In this document: positions 30,065-39,639 of the stretch, piece by piece | How positions within the stretch are numbered: position 1 is the stretch's first letter | Layout of the letters: every line of letters starts with the position of its first letter | Source of the DNA: Calothrix parasitica NIES-267 | GTDB taxonomy: Bacteria; Cyanobacteriota; Cyanobacteriia; Cyanobacteriales; Nostocaceae | Assembly: GCF_002368095.1 (NCBI RefSeq) | Contig: NZ_AP018227.1 | Location: forward strand, 5,780,098-5,844,097 | DNA length: 64,000 nucleotides | Reading direction: 5' to 3' | Notes under the pieces: generated by a model | Databases searched by the model: none | What the model saw: only the letters and a program-made list of their open reading frames with translations | Told to the model about the DNA's origin: nothing | Made by a program: the position numbers and the translations under genes

Positions 30065-31759
30065 ATGAAACCCAGAATCATTGTTTGTAGTTTAGGACGC
30101 ACCGGATATAAAATATTTCGTTTGCTCAGACAGCAGGGAGCGTTAGTTGTTGGTATTCATCATCAAGCTATTTCTGGTGAAAGGGCTGGAGATGTGATTG
30201 TTGGTGATTTACATGCAGCTAGTACTCTTAAAGCAGCCGGAATTCAGCAGGCTAATACTTTAGTTATTGCTGGAGGAGATGACGCATTAAATTTGTGGAT
30301 TGTTATGCAAGCGCGGGTGCTTAACCCTCGTATTCGGATAATTAATCGCTTTTTTAATACTAGTTTGGGTGAACGTTTAGATTATACTTTGCCAGACCAT
30401 TTAAGTATGAGTGTAGCCGGTTTGGCTGCACCAGTATTTAGTTTTGCTGCTTTAGGAAATAAAGCAATCGGACAAATTAAATTGTTTAAACAAACTTGGC
30501 CGATACACGAAGAATATATTCATCAATATCACCCTTGGAACGGTCGCAAACTTTCCGGATTATGGGAAGACCGTTCCCGGATGCTGATCTATTATTTACC
30601 CGTAGAAGGTGATTTAGATTTGGTATCCGCTGTCATGTCCGGACACGAACTTCAAAAGGGTGACCGTTTAATTGTCGGTACTCAACCCCAAATCCGGACA
30701 ACCCGCAAATCATTAATAGCAAAACTGCTCAAAGTATTTACAAATTTACGACAGTTTAGACATCACGCTCAATCAGTATTGATAGGAGCAATGTTGTTAA
30801 TGATGATTATTTCCTTAGCAACCCTCACTTATGTATCAGCGGAACTAAAAATGTCCCTTATCGATGCATTATATTTTTCAGTAGGGATGATTACTGGTGC
30901 GGGTGGTAATGAAACAGTAGTAGAAAATGCTCCCGATAGCGTTAAAATATTTACCGTTATCATGATGTTAGTTGGAGCAGCAATATTTGGTATTTGGTAT
31001 GCTTTGCTCAACGATTTTGTTTTAGGTACTCGTTTCAAACAGTTTTGGGATGCAGCGCGAATACCTCGACGCAATCACTATATAGTCTGCGGTTTGGGTG
31101 GTCTGGGGATAAAAATCGTTCAGCAACTTTACAATAACGGACAGGAAGTTGTTGTTGTAGAACCCAACAGCAACGGTAAATATATTAATACTGCTCGTAA
31201 TTTAGGTATCCCCACAATTAATGCTGACGCTAGTTTTCCAGAAACTCTCAAAGCATGTAACGTCAGTAATGCGGCTTCATTAATTGCTGTTACCGGAAAC
31301 GATGCTACTAACGTAGAAATTGCTCTCAAGGCTAAAGGATTATCATCCAAAATTGAGGTAGTAGTAAATTATGCTGACCCAGACTTTGCTCGAATGGCCC
31401 AGGAAGTATTTGATTTTGAAGCAGTACTAAGTCCCGCAGAGCTTGCCGCTCCAGCATTTGCAGCCGCTGCATTAGGAGGTAGAATCCTCGGTAACGGCAT
31501 CACCGCAGATAGTTTGTGGGTAGCCTTTGCGACGATAATTACCTCATCTCATCCATTTTGCGGACAAAAAGTTCAAGAAGCAGCCATGTCAGCCGATTTT
31601 GTGCCCTTATATGTAGAAACAAACTCTCAAACCATCCACGGTTGGGAATTACTCGAAACCTGTTTGAGCGGTGGAGATATGCTGTACTTAACCATGCCCG
31701 CAACTCGTCTGTATCAATTGTGGCGCTACACTCCCAAAATTGATGCTGTTAGTTATTAG
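30065..31759 (+). CDS. RCK-pore-RCK potassium channel-like protein
   Basis: 564 residues from the ATG at 30065 (a TTG 14 codons earlier adds only a cysteine-rich stretch). First RCK/TrkA-N Rossmann domain (about 1-200; CSLGRTGYKIF), two-helix pore module (about 235-320) with a pore loop SVGMITGAGGNETV (about 272), second RCK domain (about 330-550; CGLGGLGIKIV and DASFPETL). The usual filter TVGYG is absent; TGAGGNE occupies its place. RCK domains bind NAD(H) or nucleotides and gate K+ flux. Ordinary members run pore-RCK-RCK, so the leading RCK is unusual. Confidence 0.85.
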   Translation: MKPRIIVCSLGRTGYKIFRLLRQQGALVVGIHHQAISGERAGDVIVGDLHAASTLKAAGIQQANTLVIAGGDDALNLWIVMQARVLNPRIRIINRFFNTSLGERLDYTLPDHLSMSVAGLAAPVFSFAALGNKAIGQIKLFKQTWPIHEEYIHQYHPWNGRKLSGLWEDRSRMLIYYLPVEGDLDLVSAVMSGHELQKGDRLIVGTQPQIRTTRKSLIAKLLKVFTNLRQFRHHAQSVLIGAMLLMMIISLATLTYVSAELKMSLIDALYFSVGMITGAGGNETVVENAPDSVKIFTVIMMLVGAAIFGIWYALLNDFVLGTRFKQFWDAARIPRRNHYIVCGLGGLGIKIVQQLYNNGQEVVVVEPNSNGKYINTARNLGIPTINADASFPETLKACNVSNAASLIAVTGNDATNVEIALKAKGLSSKIEVVVNYADPDFARMAQEVFDFEAVLSPAELAAPAFAAAALGGRILGNGITADSLWVAFATIITSSHPFCGQKVQEAAMSADFVPLYVETNSQTIHGWELLETCLSGGDMLYLTMPATRLYQLWRYTPKIDAVSY

Positions 31760-31797
31760 TTATTAGTTATTAGTTATTAGTTATTAGTTATTAGTTG
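31749..31797. repeat. STRR: TTAGTTA x7
   Basis: Seven tandem 7-mers starting inside the last codons of the channel gene; the stop codon TAG falls in the second unit, so the repeat forms the protein's final residues (VSY). The next 120 bases hold a cctctgcgtcctctgcgt repeat and no gene. Confidence 0.9.
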
Positions 31798-32002
31798 GTA
31801 ATTGGTTAAACTCGAATTATTAACTCTTAACTTTGAAAAAATTAATATAAAATTAAAAATAACTACTAATATATTTTCCATTTATATGAGAATTATTAAA
31901 AATCTCTCTCCTTTCCCTTGCCTCTGCGTCCTCTGCGTCCTCTGCGGTTTTTTTATAATTCCGGTTGCATCGGAATTGATATAACTCCTAATTCCTAACT
32001 AT

Positions 32003-33319
32003 TTACTGTTCTACTATACAAAGATAATATTGCGGAGTCCCGAAACAATCTTTGATTACAGAAATACTAGTTTTTACCTCTATTAATTCACCATTTTTAT
32101 GAAGCAGCTTTTTTTCTATTGAATTAGCTTGGCTTTGATTATTCAGAATATCAGACATGAAATCAATGCAAGAATTTAAATCATCTAAAGTTGTAATATC
32201 TTGCCAGGTTAAATCTAATAATTCCGACTCGCTATAGCCGGTAATTTCACAAAAACGTGGGTTAACTTCGATAAATTCTCCAGACAATTTGATTTGATAA
32301 ATTCCTACAGAAGCCTGCTCGAAAATAGCACAAAAACGTTCTTCACTGTTCCTTAAAGCATCTTCCGTCCATTTGTTGTGCGAAATATCTTCGACTACAC
32401 CGAGGAAATAATCTGGCATTCCTTGTTGGTCGGATACCAATGAAACACTAACATTAACCCATTGCTCTCGATTGTACTTATTGAATTTACGGATAAACCG
32501 TTTTTGTAAAGAATAGTTATTAATCTCTTTGGTAAATAGCTGTCGCACGTGCATCAATTCGGCTTCAATATCATCTTTATGGGTAATATCTTGCCAACTT
32601 ATTTGTTTTAAAAATGATTCTTTATAGCCTACAATTTCACAAAAGCGCGAGTTGACTTGCATAAACTCACCGTACAGAGAAACCATGAAAATTCCTACAG
32701 CAGCTTGTTCGTAAATAGCACGAAAAAGTTCTTCACTTTTCCTTAAAACTTCCTCTGCTGCTTTACGTTGAGTAATATCTCTAGCTACCCATAACGCGCT
32801 TTTGTCGGAAATAGGAGAAATGCTAGCACTAAACCATACCTGATTTTCTTCTGCTTGTAACAGGTAATCAAAATGCAATATTTTTTGTGTATCTAAAGCA
32901 TATAGAACCTGTTCCAAGTAATTTTCAGCAGTCTCCTTGAAAAACAGTTCCGCAGTCTTATTAATTAACTGGTCAGTAGTCGCATCCCCATGACTTTCAC
33001 AAGTCGGTAGAATTTCCACATTAGACAACTTTTTATCTTCAATAGTTACGACCAAAATAATATCTTTGATTGACTCAACAATACCGCGTAACTTAGCCTC
33101 AGAACTGCTTAACCTATCCTCAAGCAATTTGCAGTTACGAATTTCCCTATCCAGTTTTTGATTTAAATTTTCATTATCGGCTTTTGTCCGTGCAAGTAAC
33201 TCCTGCAATTTGTGCAAGGTTTGCTTAACTTCCCCATTGCTATTTCTACTGCTGATTAATTCTAAAGCGTCTTTTACAGGGTTATTAGACTCATAAGCTG
33301 AATTTTTTTCATCTTGCAT
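32003..33319 (-). CDS. Triple-PAS protein without output domain (probably truncated)
   Basis: 438 residues: coiled coil (about 38-75) and three PAS/PAC units (about 78-190, 200-315, 325-438; repeated FCEIVGY/FCEITGY, VNSRFCE, WQDIT). The last PAC unit reads YYLCIVEQ and stops; intact relatives continue VEDIT/S plus a kinase, GGDEF or cyclase domain. Directly behind the stop lies STRR-like DNA (tagttaggaattaggag), which suggests the output domain was lost at a repeat boundary. No kinase or cyclase motif is seen downstream. It could act only as a partner or be a pseudogene. Confidence 0.8.
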   Translation of the reverse strand: MQDEKNSAYESNNPVKDALELISSRNSNGEVKQTLHKLQELLARTKADNENLNQKLDREIRNCKLLEDRLSSSEAKLRGIVESIKDIILVVTIEDKKLSNVEILPTCESHGDATTDQLINKTAELFFKETAENYLEQVLYALDTQKILHFDYLLQAEENQVWFSASISPISDKSALWVARDITQRKAAEEVLRKSEELFRAIYEQAAVGIFMVSLYGEFMQVNSRFCEIVGYKESFLKQISWQDITHKDDIEAELMHVRQLFTKEINNYSLQKRFIRKFNKYNREQWVNVSVSLVSDQQGMPDYFLGVVEDISHNKWTEDALRNSEERFCAIFEQASVGIYQIKLSGEFIEVNPRFCEITGYSESELLDLTWQDITTLDDLNSCIDFMSDILNNQSQANSIEKKLLHKNGELIEVKTSISVIKDCFGTPQYYLCIVEQ

Positions 33320-33519
33320 AAAAACAGTTTTATCAAATTATTGATTGCAATAGAATGCGGTTTATAGCAACAGATATCAAAAACAGAATAGGGAAGATAA
33401 AACTTCCAATCTATAAATCTATATAAATTGAGAAATTACGCTGCTACTGAATAATAGTTACATCAGCTTCTATATAATGACAAGTGTGATTTAAAACATC
33501 TAGTTCAGATAAGTCACCC

Positions 33520-33570
33520 GACTGGGAATGCAATTCCCAGTCTAATAGCTTAAGTCCATTAAAATGGACT
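33520..33570. repeat. Twin hairpin repeat
   Basis: GACTGGGAAT-GCA-ATTCCCAGTC (33520-33542) followed 10 bases later by AGTCCATT-AA-AATGGACT (33553-33570). Both are perfect stems. A dispersed cyanobacterial repeat type; no gene. Confidence 0.75.
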
Positions 33571-33641
33571 GCAATACAATTTATCAAAATTAATGAAATG
33601 CACTATTACAGCGTTTCCCAGTCTGGTGAAGTACATCTCAA

Positions 33642-33710
33642 AACCTCACCCCCAACCCCTCTCCTTATCAAGGAGAGGGGAGAAAAACAAAGCTTTATCG
33701 GGGTGAGGTT
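33642..33710. repeat. 69-bp nested inverted repeat (MITE-like)
   Basis: Ends AACCTCACCCC and GGGGTGAGGTT are perfect complements; inside CCCCTCTCCTT pairs with AAGGAGAGGGG. A partial copy lies at 8905-8943. Short ORFs through it are artefacts of the repeat. Confidence 0.8.
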
Positions 33711-33975
33711 AACGCAATACCTCAGTAGCTTGATAAATGCTATAGTGCTTTGTCTCGTTAATGTTGATGGCTCTCTTCTAGTCCTATAAATAGGACTTTT
33801 CAACCTCCGTCGGATGTGGATACTACCTATCAAATTTAATGAAATCAACTAATATTACTTCACCACATTAATTTTGATGGATTAATTTTGATAGATTAAT
33901 TTTTTCTACCCTCTATTCCCAATCCCCAATTCCCAATTCCCAATTCCCTACTTGCTACTTACTACTTCCTACTTG

Positions 33976-34764
33976 CTACTTACTACTCCCTATTACTTTC
34001 AAAATATAATCCGATAGCTCGCAAAAACCTTTACCTTCTTTGTTCTGAGTTACGTAAGCGGGTTTATGTTCCAATTTATCTACATATTCCAGTACGTTCG
34101 CGACACCTACAGATACACCAAAATAATTCTTATCAAACAAGCTTTCATCGTTGGGACTATCACCGACAGTAACAACTTCATCTGAAGCATATCCAGGAAA
34201 ATATTCTCGCAGCACTTGCGATAACCCGATAGCTTTATCTTGTCCTAAAGGTTTGATGTGACACTGAACGTTACTGTAGGTAAATCCATAACCATTATCT
34301 TGACATTGACGTAAAAGAGTTTGTATTGAGTCGTTACTTAAACCAGCTACATCAAATGTCCAATCAGTGATGCGGAAACGGTTGTCGCTCGATTCCTTGA
34401 TTTGAGGAAAATCAAGCTGTAATTTGTGAAAAACAGCCTCTAAATCTTTTCTGTGCTTGCTAAAATCTTCTATCGGTGTAATAGCAACTGCTTGCTCGCT
34501 TTGAGAGGGATAAAACAAACCACCGTTTTCGGCGATCGCACCAACCACCGGTAAATAATAAGCTAAACCGCTGACCCAACCAGCAGAACGTCCGGTAACA
34601 ACAATTATTTTAATATTGGCTGCAGCCAAATCTTGCAATGCTTGCAGCAGGGTATTCGTAAATTTACCTTTCGTAGTTAAAGTACCATCCATATCCGTAG
34701 CAACAAGACGGATATTACTAAAAATATTGCTCTGAGCAGGTTGGGGAAGAGATAAACAAGACAT
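33976..34764 (-). CDS. HAD-superfamily phosphatase (Cof / type IIB)
   Basis: 262 residues. The four HAD motifs are visible: ATDMDGTLT (about 22-30), VTGRS (about 56), KAIGLSQVL (about 177-186, motif III Lys) and VGDSPNDESLFD (about 199-210). The C2-cap of type IIB sits between motifs II and III. The sugar-phosphatase / mannosyl-3-phosphoglycerate phosphatase group is the nearest by feel, but the substrate is not determinable. It stands alone, with STRR-like DNA behind. Confidence 0.82.
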   Translation of the reverse strand: MSCLSLPQPAQSNIFSNIRLVATDMDGTLTTKGKFTNTLLQALQDLAAANIKIIVVTGRSAGWVSGLAYYLPVVGAIAENGGLFYPSQSEQAVAITPIEDFSKHRKDLEAVFHKLQLDFPQIKESSDNRFRITDWTFDVAGLSNDSIQTLLRQCQDNGYGFTYSNVQCHIKPLGQDKAIGLSQVLREYFPGYASDEVVTVGDSPNDESLFDKNYFGVSVGVANVLEYVDKLEHKPAYVTQNKEGKGFCELSDYILKVIGSSK

Positions 34765-34977
34765 CTAAGAATTAATAAGTAAGAAGTAAGAAGTAATGAG
34801 TAGGAGGAAGGGAATAGAGAACAGATATCAAGGAATAATAGATTTTTGAAGATTACTCCCTAAAACCCAAAAATAATTCATCAGTACTATGAAAAAAGTA
34901 AATTCAAACTCTAATTAAATAAAAAAAATAAATATTTTCAAGAAAATATAATCATATCGCAAAACGGAGTTGTAAAT

Positions 34978-35850
34978 TTGGGCATCCTAGCTATGAGGAG
35001 TTCAATTTTAATTGTGTCCATTATGTCAACTTCGATACTTACTGCTCAATCTCCTAAAGCAGAAACCCCAGAGAAATCTCAAGAGGTAGCTGTAGCGACC
35101 GAAAATCAATTACCTCCATTACCGATAATGGTAAATGGGGGACTTACCCTAACCATAATAGGCTTAATAATTTATGGCAAAATCCAAATTAAAGCGATAG
35201 AAAAGAAACTCAGGTTTGAAAAATTCCGCACCCGAGAGTTAGAGAAGAAGCTGAAGCTATCTCTCCAAACGATGCGTAAAATGGAAACAAATCCCGATTT
35301 GATTAACTCACGGGAATTCAACCTCGATTATTTGCGAATGCGGATGGAAGAGGAAGTTTTCCACTTTGCTATAGTTAACCAGATAAAAATAAAAATTAAG
35401 GATAAAATTTCTCAAGCACTCCGTCCTAACCATGAAAAACAAGGAACGGTAGGAATTGCTAGTAGTGCTGGAAGACAGGTAGATGAAACTTTTGATGTAG
35501 AGTATGAAACTGGTGCAGCAACAAATAACGGGAAAAGAGTACTGTTTCGCGTTCAAATTAGGTTAATGAAATTACCCACCCAAGCTAGCTCAGCGACTAT
35601 CAGCCAATTGATTGATTGCGTTGAAACCTATCTAAGTCCAGCAGAAGACCATGATAGCTGGCAACCAACCATTCAAGGTAGAATTGCTTTCATGCATTGG
35701 GACCAAAAAGCCAAACCCACACCCTTACTAGTGTTAGAGCAATCAAACGAAGGTGTTAACGTTACTTTTCGTACCAGTCGTCCCGGAAACGCCAATAGCA
35801 GTATCATGAATGACTCGCCAAAAAACAATAAGACTGGTTCTCGAAAATGA
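34978..35850 (+). CDS. Membrane-anchored protein of unknown function
   Basis: 290 residues. N-terminal signal-like helix (about 7-22), a second transmembrane helix (about 50-67, LTLTIIGLIIYG), then a basic coiled-coil stalk (about 70-105) and a soluble domain (about 110-260) with RVQIRLMKLP and FMHWDQKAKPTPLLVLEQ. I recognise no domain; it looks like a conserved cyanobacterial protein. The TTG start at 34978 is preferred over the ATG at 34993 because GGAG lies 8 bases upstream. It stands alone. Confidence 0.65.
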   Translation: MGILAMRSSILIVSIMSTSILTAQSPKAETPEKSQEVAVATENQLPPLPIMVNGGLTLTIIGLIIYGKIQIKAIEKKLRFEKFRTRELEKKLKLSLQTMRKMETNPDLINSREFNLDYLRMRMEEEVFHFAIVNQIKIKIKDKISQALRPNHEKQGTVGIASSAGRQVDETFDVEYETGAATNNGKRVLFRVQIRLMKLPTQASSATISQLIDCVETYLSPAEDHDSWQPTIQGRIAFMHWDQKAKPTPLLVLEQSNEGVNVTFRTSRPGNANSSIMNDSPKNNKTGSRK

Positions 35851-36099
35851 ACGATAAACAGTTATCAGCTATCAGTTATCAGTTAACATTTACTAATCAT
35901 TTAACAAATCAAATACTGTTACTCAATTTTAGATAAACAAGACACTATATTGTAGAGCAACACAACAATTGTGTTAAGTGTCCAGGATTTACGATTTTAG
36001 ATTAAATATCAGCATCAATTCAGGGAATCCTTTTTTTTAGGAGATTGAAACATGATAATTTCAAAATCTAAAATCTAAAATCTAAAATCCAAAATTCAC

Positions 36100-36804
36100 T
36101 TAGGTGCTGAGCGTCAACTGTTCGCTAGTTAAAATACCATCTTCCATATTGATAATACGGTCAGCAATATCTAAAATACGACTATCGTGAGTTACCAATA
36201 AAATTGAAGTTCCTTGTTCTTTAGCAAGGTGCTGCATTATTTCCACAACATCTCTTCCAGACTGTTTATCCAAAGCTGCTGTAGGTTCATCCGCTAATAC
36301 TAATGGGGGATTATTTACCAAAGCACGAGCAATAGCAACTCTTTGTTTTTGACCTCCAGAAAGATTGTCGGGGAAATAATCAATTCGATTTTCCAAACCT
36401 ACTGCTTGCAACATCTCTTTAGATTGAGCAATAGCTTCTCTTTGAGAAATGCATTTATTTAACTCTGCGGCGATTTGTACGTTTTGTCTAGCAGTTAGAA
36501 ACTCTAGCAAATTATGTGCTTGAAAAATATAGCCTATATTACGTCGGGTACTTACCAATTTTCTAGGATTAGCTCGATAAAGTTCTTCCCCTAGAAACTC
36601 AAGGCTTCCTTCTTGTACGGAGCGTAAACCGCCAATTAAACTAAGCAAAGTTGTTTTACCCGAGCCAGAAGGACCCGTCATAATCACAATTTCACCCGGA
36701 TAAATATCCAGATTAATATCATACAAAATCTGTTTCTTGAGTGCACCCTTTCCGTAGTAATGATTCAGGTATTGAATTGAAATTACAGGTTCTTTTCTAT
36801 TCAT
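36100..36804 (-). CDS. devA: ABC exporter ATP-binding protein, DevA type
   Basis: ATPase of the DevBCA exporter that with a TolC-like outer-membrane channel moves heterocyst glycolipid across the envelope in heterocyst-formers. 234 residues: Walker A GPSGSGKTT (about 39-47), Q-loop IFQAHNLLEF, signature LSGGQKQRVA (about 145), Walker B LVLADEPTAALD, H-loop VTHD. It is the last gene of devB-devC-devA, an order typical of this family. A 175-base STRR-filled spacer separates it from devC. The gene name follows from the operon and motifs; paralogues exist, so orthology is likely but unproven. Confidence 0.88.
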   Translation of the reverse strand: MNRKEPVISIQYLNHYYGKGALKKQILYDINLDIYPGEIVIMTGPSGSGKTTLLSLIGGLRSVQEGSLEFLGEELYRANPRKLVSTRRNIGYIFQAHNLLEFLTARQNVQIAAELNKCISQREAIAQSKEMLQAVGLENRIDYFPDNLSGGQKQRVAIARALVNNPPLVLADEPTAALDKQSGRDVVEIMQHLAKEQGTSILLVTHDSRILDIADRIINMEDGILTSEQLTLST

Positions 36805-36806
36805 AA

Positions 36807-36930
36807 TAGTTAGTTGTTAGTTGTTAGTTGCTAGGAGTTAAGAGTTAGGAGTTAGGAGTTAGGAGTTAAGAGTTAGGAGTTAAGAGTTAGGAGTTAAGAG
36901 TTAGGAGTTAAGAGTTAGGAGTTAGAAATT
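36807..36930. repeat. STRR: GTTAGGA/GTTAAGA heptads inside the dev operon
   Basis: Roughly 17 heptad units of two alternating forms between devC and devA, starting right at the devA start codon. It replaces any ordinary ribosome binding site in front of devA. Confidence 0.9.
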
Positions 36931-36978
36931 TTATAGTTAGTGATAACTGATAACTGTTCACTGTTCACTGCTCACTGT

Positions 36979-38130
36979 TTAAAAGATATCTGCCGGGTCG
37001 GCTGATTTTAGTTTTTTCACGGCAATTGTTCCTGAGATAAAACACATCAAGATAGTTAGAATTAGTACCATAATTGCTCTACTAGTAGTCATAAAAACTG
37101 GTAGAAGAGTGGCTGCTCTTGCTTGTTTATATAGAAATAGAGTGAAAGCTAATCCGGGTAGATATCCTAGAACTGCTAAAATTAAAGCTTCTTGAAGAAT
37201 TACAGTTAAAAAGTAATTATGAGAATAACCAATTGCTTTAAGAGTTGCATATTCAACTAAATGGTCTGAAACTTCTGTATATAGTATTTGATAAACAATC
37301 ACGGTTCCAACAATAAAACCCATGATTGTTCCTAAAGTGAAAATAAAGCCAATAGCAGTACTACTAGCCCAAAAATTGCGTTCAAAATCAATAAATTCTT
37401 GCTTAGTTAAAACTTTGACATCTTTGTCTAAATAACTTCTTAATTGGTTTGCAACAATATCAGGGTCTGCGCCAGGTCTTAACTTAACTAAACCAATATC
37501 AATTAATCCAGGCTGACGATTTACGAATATTCTCAGAAAATTATTATCGCTAGTAATTAAATTACCATCTGACCCAAAAGAAGCACCTAAAGTAAATAAT
37601 CCTCCAACCTTAACTAACTTTCTTCTGACCTCCGCTCTAACATCATTACCCTGCTCAAATTCTGAAACAATTGGCCCATATTCCTTTCTTGAAGAGCGGT
37701 CATATAGCACCACATTTGGTGATTGAATTTTATCTAAATTTTCCTCCAAACCAGAAAGTTCTAGGATATTATGCTGAGGATTGATTCCTATAACTAAAAG
37801 ATTTCTCGGAACACCAGTATTTGGGTTTTTCCAACTCGTATAGTCTACATATATTGGATGCACCGACTCTACATCTTGTAAATCCAAAGTTTGATAAAGC
37901 CGTTTTTGAGAAAATCTTTTTAGCGATAAAATAGCGCTTGTCTGACTATTAATTAAAACTATGTCCCCTTTTAAACTATTATGAAAACGAACGTTACTGT
38001 AATACAGAGAATCGCGAAAACCAAGCTGCATAAACATGAGAATATCAGCAAAAGCAATTCCCGCTAAAGCCACCGCTAAACGAGACGCTTCACGTTTAAG
38101 TTGTAACCATGCTAAAGGTAGTTTTGCCAT
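36979..38130 (-). CDS. devC: ABC exporter permease, DevC type
   Basis: 383-residue MacB/FtsX-fold permease: one N-terminal helix (about 17-37, LAGIAFADILMFMQLGF), a large periplasmic domain (about 45-260) and three C-terminal helices (about 265-285, 315-335, 348-368). It ends with the DevC-type tail LKKLKSADPADIF. It works with DevA and the adaptor DevB in an exporter that spans the envelope. It lies 93 bases after devB and 175 before devA on one strand. Confidence 0.88.
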   Translation of the reverse strand: MAKLPLAWLQLKREASRLAVALAGIAFADILMFMQLGFRDSLYYSNVRFHNSLKGDIVLINSQTSAILSLKRFSQKRLYQTLDLQDVESVHPIYVDYTSWKNPNTGVPRNLLVIGINPQHNILELSGLEENLDKIQSPNVVLYDRSSRKEYGPIVSEFEQGNDVRAEVRRKLVKVGGLFTLGASFGSDGNLITSDNNFLRIFVNRQPGLIDIGLVKLRPGADPDIVANQLRSYLDKDVKVLTKQEFIDFERNFWASSTAIGFIFTLGTIMGFIVGTVIVYQILYTEVSDHLVEYATLKAIGYSHNYFLTVILQEALILAVLGYLPGLAFTLFLYKQARAATLLPVFMTTSRAIMVLILTILMCFISGTIAVKKLKSADPADIF

Positions 38131-38223
38131 CGTTTATCAGTTATCAGTGAACAGTTATCAGCTATCAGTAAAAAGTTAATAATTAAGAGTTGGAAATTTA
38201 TAATTTATTACCTTTGACCTTTT

Positions 38224-39639
38224 TCAAATTTGAATCGTAGCTATAACTTTGGCATTGGTTAATCCTGCTACTCTGTCTTCATCTTGTTCGGATAGAGCAA
38301 TTTTGACTTCTACGACTCTTGCATCTACATCTGCTGCGGGGTCGGTATTTAGGACGTTTCTTTTGCCTATTTTTCTACCGATTTCAGAGACGGTTCCCTG
38401 TAGTCTTCCGCTGAATGCTCCGTTGTCGCTAACTATGGAAGCCAATTGTCCCAAACGAACTCTACCAATACTTGCTTCGGGAACTTCAGCTACCACAATC
38501 ATTTGGTCGGTACGTCCAATTTCAGCAATACCTTCAGCACTCATGGTTTCTCCTGCTTTGGTATATATTTCTAGAACTTCTCCTGTTATTGGTGTGATTA
38601 CATAACTCAACTTCATGTCCGCTTCGGCTTTTCTTAACTGTGCGATAGAGTTATTAACTTGAGCTTGTGCAATCCTTTGATTGCTAGGACGAATTTCTTG
38701 AAGTCTGTTTAAATTGGCTTTTTGTTCTTGTATCTGTCTTTGTAGAGTTGCTATGGCTCTATTCTGGTTTGCTGCTGCTTCTACAAGCTGTTGTCGCAAA
38801 ATTGCTATAGTTTTTTCTCTGTTTGCTGTAGCTTGAGCAAGTTGCTGTCGTAAACTAGCAATTGCTTGTCTGCGAGTAGCTTGACTTTCTACTAATTGCT
38901 GATTAGCAGTTTGTGCTGAAAGTCGTCTTCTATCTCTTTCCTGTTGAGAAATAGCACCATTACGATATAGCTGCTCGTAACGTTGAGCATCAACTTGAGC
39001 GTTTCTAGCTTCTGCTTGGACTCTTGCTACTGTCGCTCTGAGAGAATCTCCCTGTCCTTCGAGTTCAGCTTGTAAGCGATTTATTGTTGCTTGCTGAGAA
39101 ATAGTTTCTCCACTTAACTGTGCTCTTATTCGAGCAATTGTTGCACTACTTGTCTTTTGTTCGCCGTTTAACTGCGCTTCGAGTCTAGCAATTACCGCTT
39201 TTTGAGCTTGAATTTCTCGGGGTGAACCGACTCTAATACCAGCAAGATTTGCACGACTTTCTTGAATTCTGGCTTTTGCTTGTTCTACCGTAGCTTGAGA
39301 ACTCCTGAAACTATCTAAGACAGCAATTACTTGACCTTTTTTGACTTTTTGTCCTTCTTTCACCAACATTTCTTCTACTCGGGATGTCCCTTGTATCCCC
39401 GTTGGTGCAGAAAGTTTAATTACTTCTCCTTTAGGTTGCAAGCGACCCACAGCATTTACACTGTTTATTGCTGGGTTAACAGGTACCGGTGTATCCGCAG
39501 TTTCTAATCTTTCTATTCTCGCTTTAGTTAGTACCCCAATAGTAATTGCCAAGGGTACTGCTGCTACTATTCCCCACCAAAGTTTTGACTTCTCTGGTGG
39601 CTGTTCTGTTATAGGTGGTTTTTCATTTACCCTTGACAT
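38224..39639 (-). CDS. devB: HlyD-type membrane fusion protein, DevB type
   Basis: 471 residues: short cytosolic N-terminus, one membrane helix (about 22-42), lipoyl/biotinyl-like half (about 55-110, VGRLQPKGEV and LVKEGQKVKKGQVIAVLD), a very long alanine/glutamine-rich coiled coil (about 110-340), and beta-barrel region (about 345-471, SYVITPITGEVLEI). The length and leading position match DevB of heterocyst-formers. It connects the DevCA pump to an outer-membrane channel. A 600-base leader and an NtcA-type promoter lie upstream. Confidence 0.88.
   Translation of the reverse strand: MSRVNEKPPITEQPPEKSKLWWGIVAAVPLAITIGVLTKARIERLETADTPVPVNPAINSVNAVGRLQPKGEVIKLSAPTGIQGTSRVEEMLVKEGQKVKKGQVIAVLDSFRSSQATVEQAKARIQESRANLAGIRVGSPREIQAQKAVIARLEAQLNGEQKTSSATIARIRAQLSGETISQQATINRLQAELEGQGDSLRATVARVQAEARNAQVDAQRYEQLYRNGAISQQERDRRRLSAQTANQQLVESQATRRQAIASLRQQLAQATANREKTIAILRQQLVEAAANQNRAIATLQRQIQEQKANLNRLQEIRPSNQRIAQAQVNNSIAQLRKAEADMKLSYVITPITGEVLEIYTKAGETMSAEGIAEIGRTDQMIVVAEVPEASIGRVRLGQLASIVSDNGAFSGRLQGTVSEIGRKIGKRNVLNTDPAADVDARVVEVKIALSEQDEDRVAGLTNAKVIATIQI

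Noticed and set aside
31802..31984. 60-aa ORF after the channel gene
   Set aside because: Its C-terminal part is a translation of a common cctctgcgtcctctgcgt intergenic repeat; no ribosome binding site or domain.
33598..33848. Short ORFs on both strands near 33.6-33.8 kb
   Set aside because: They read through the nested inverted repeat at 33642-33710 and have no protein-like composition.
36807..36930. CRISPR-like array in the dev spacer
   Set aside because: Pure heptads without spacers.
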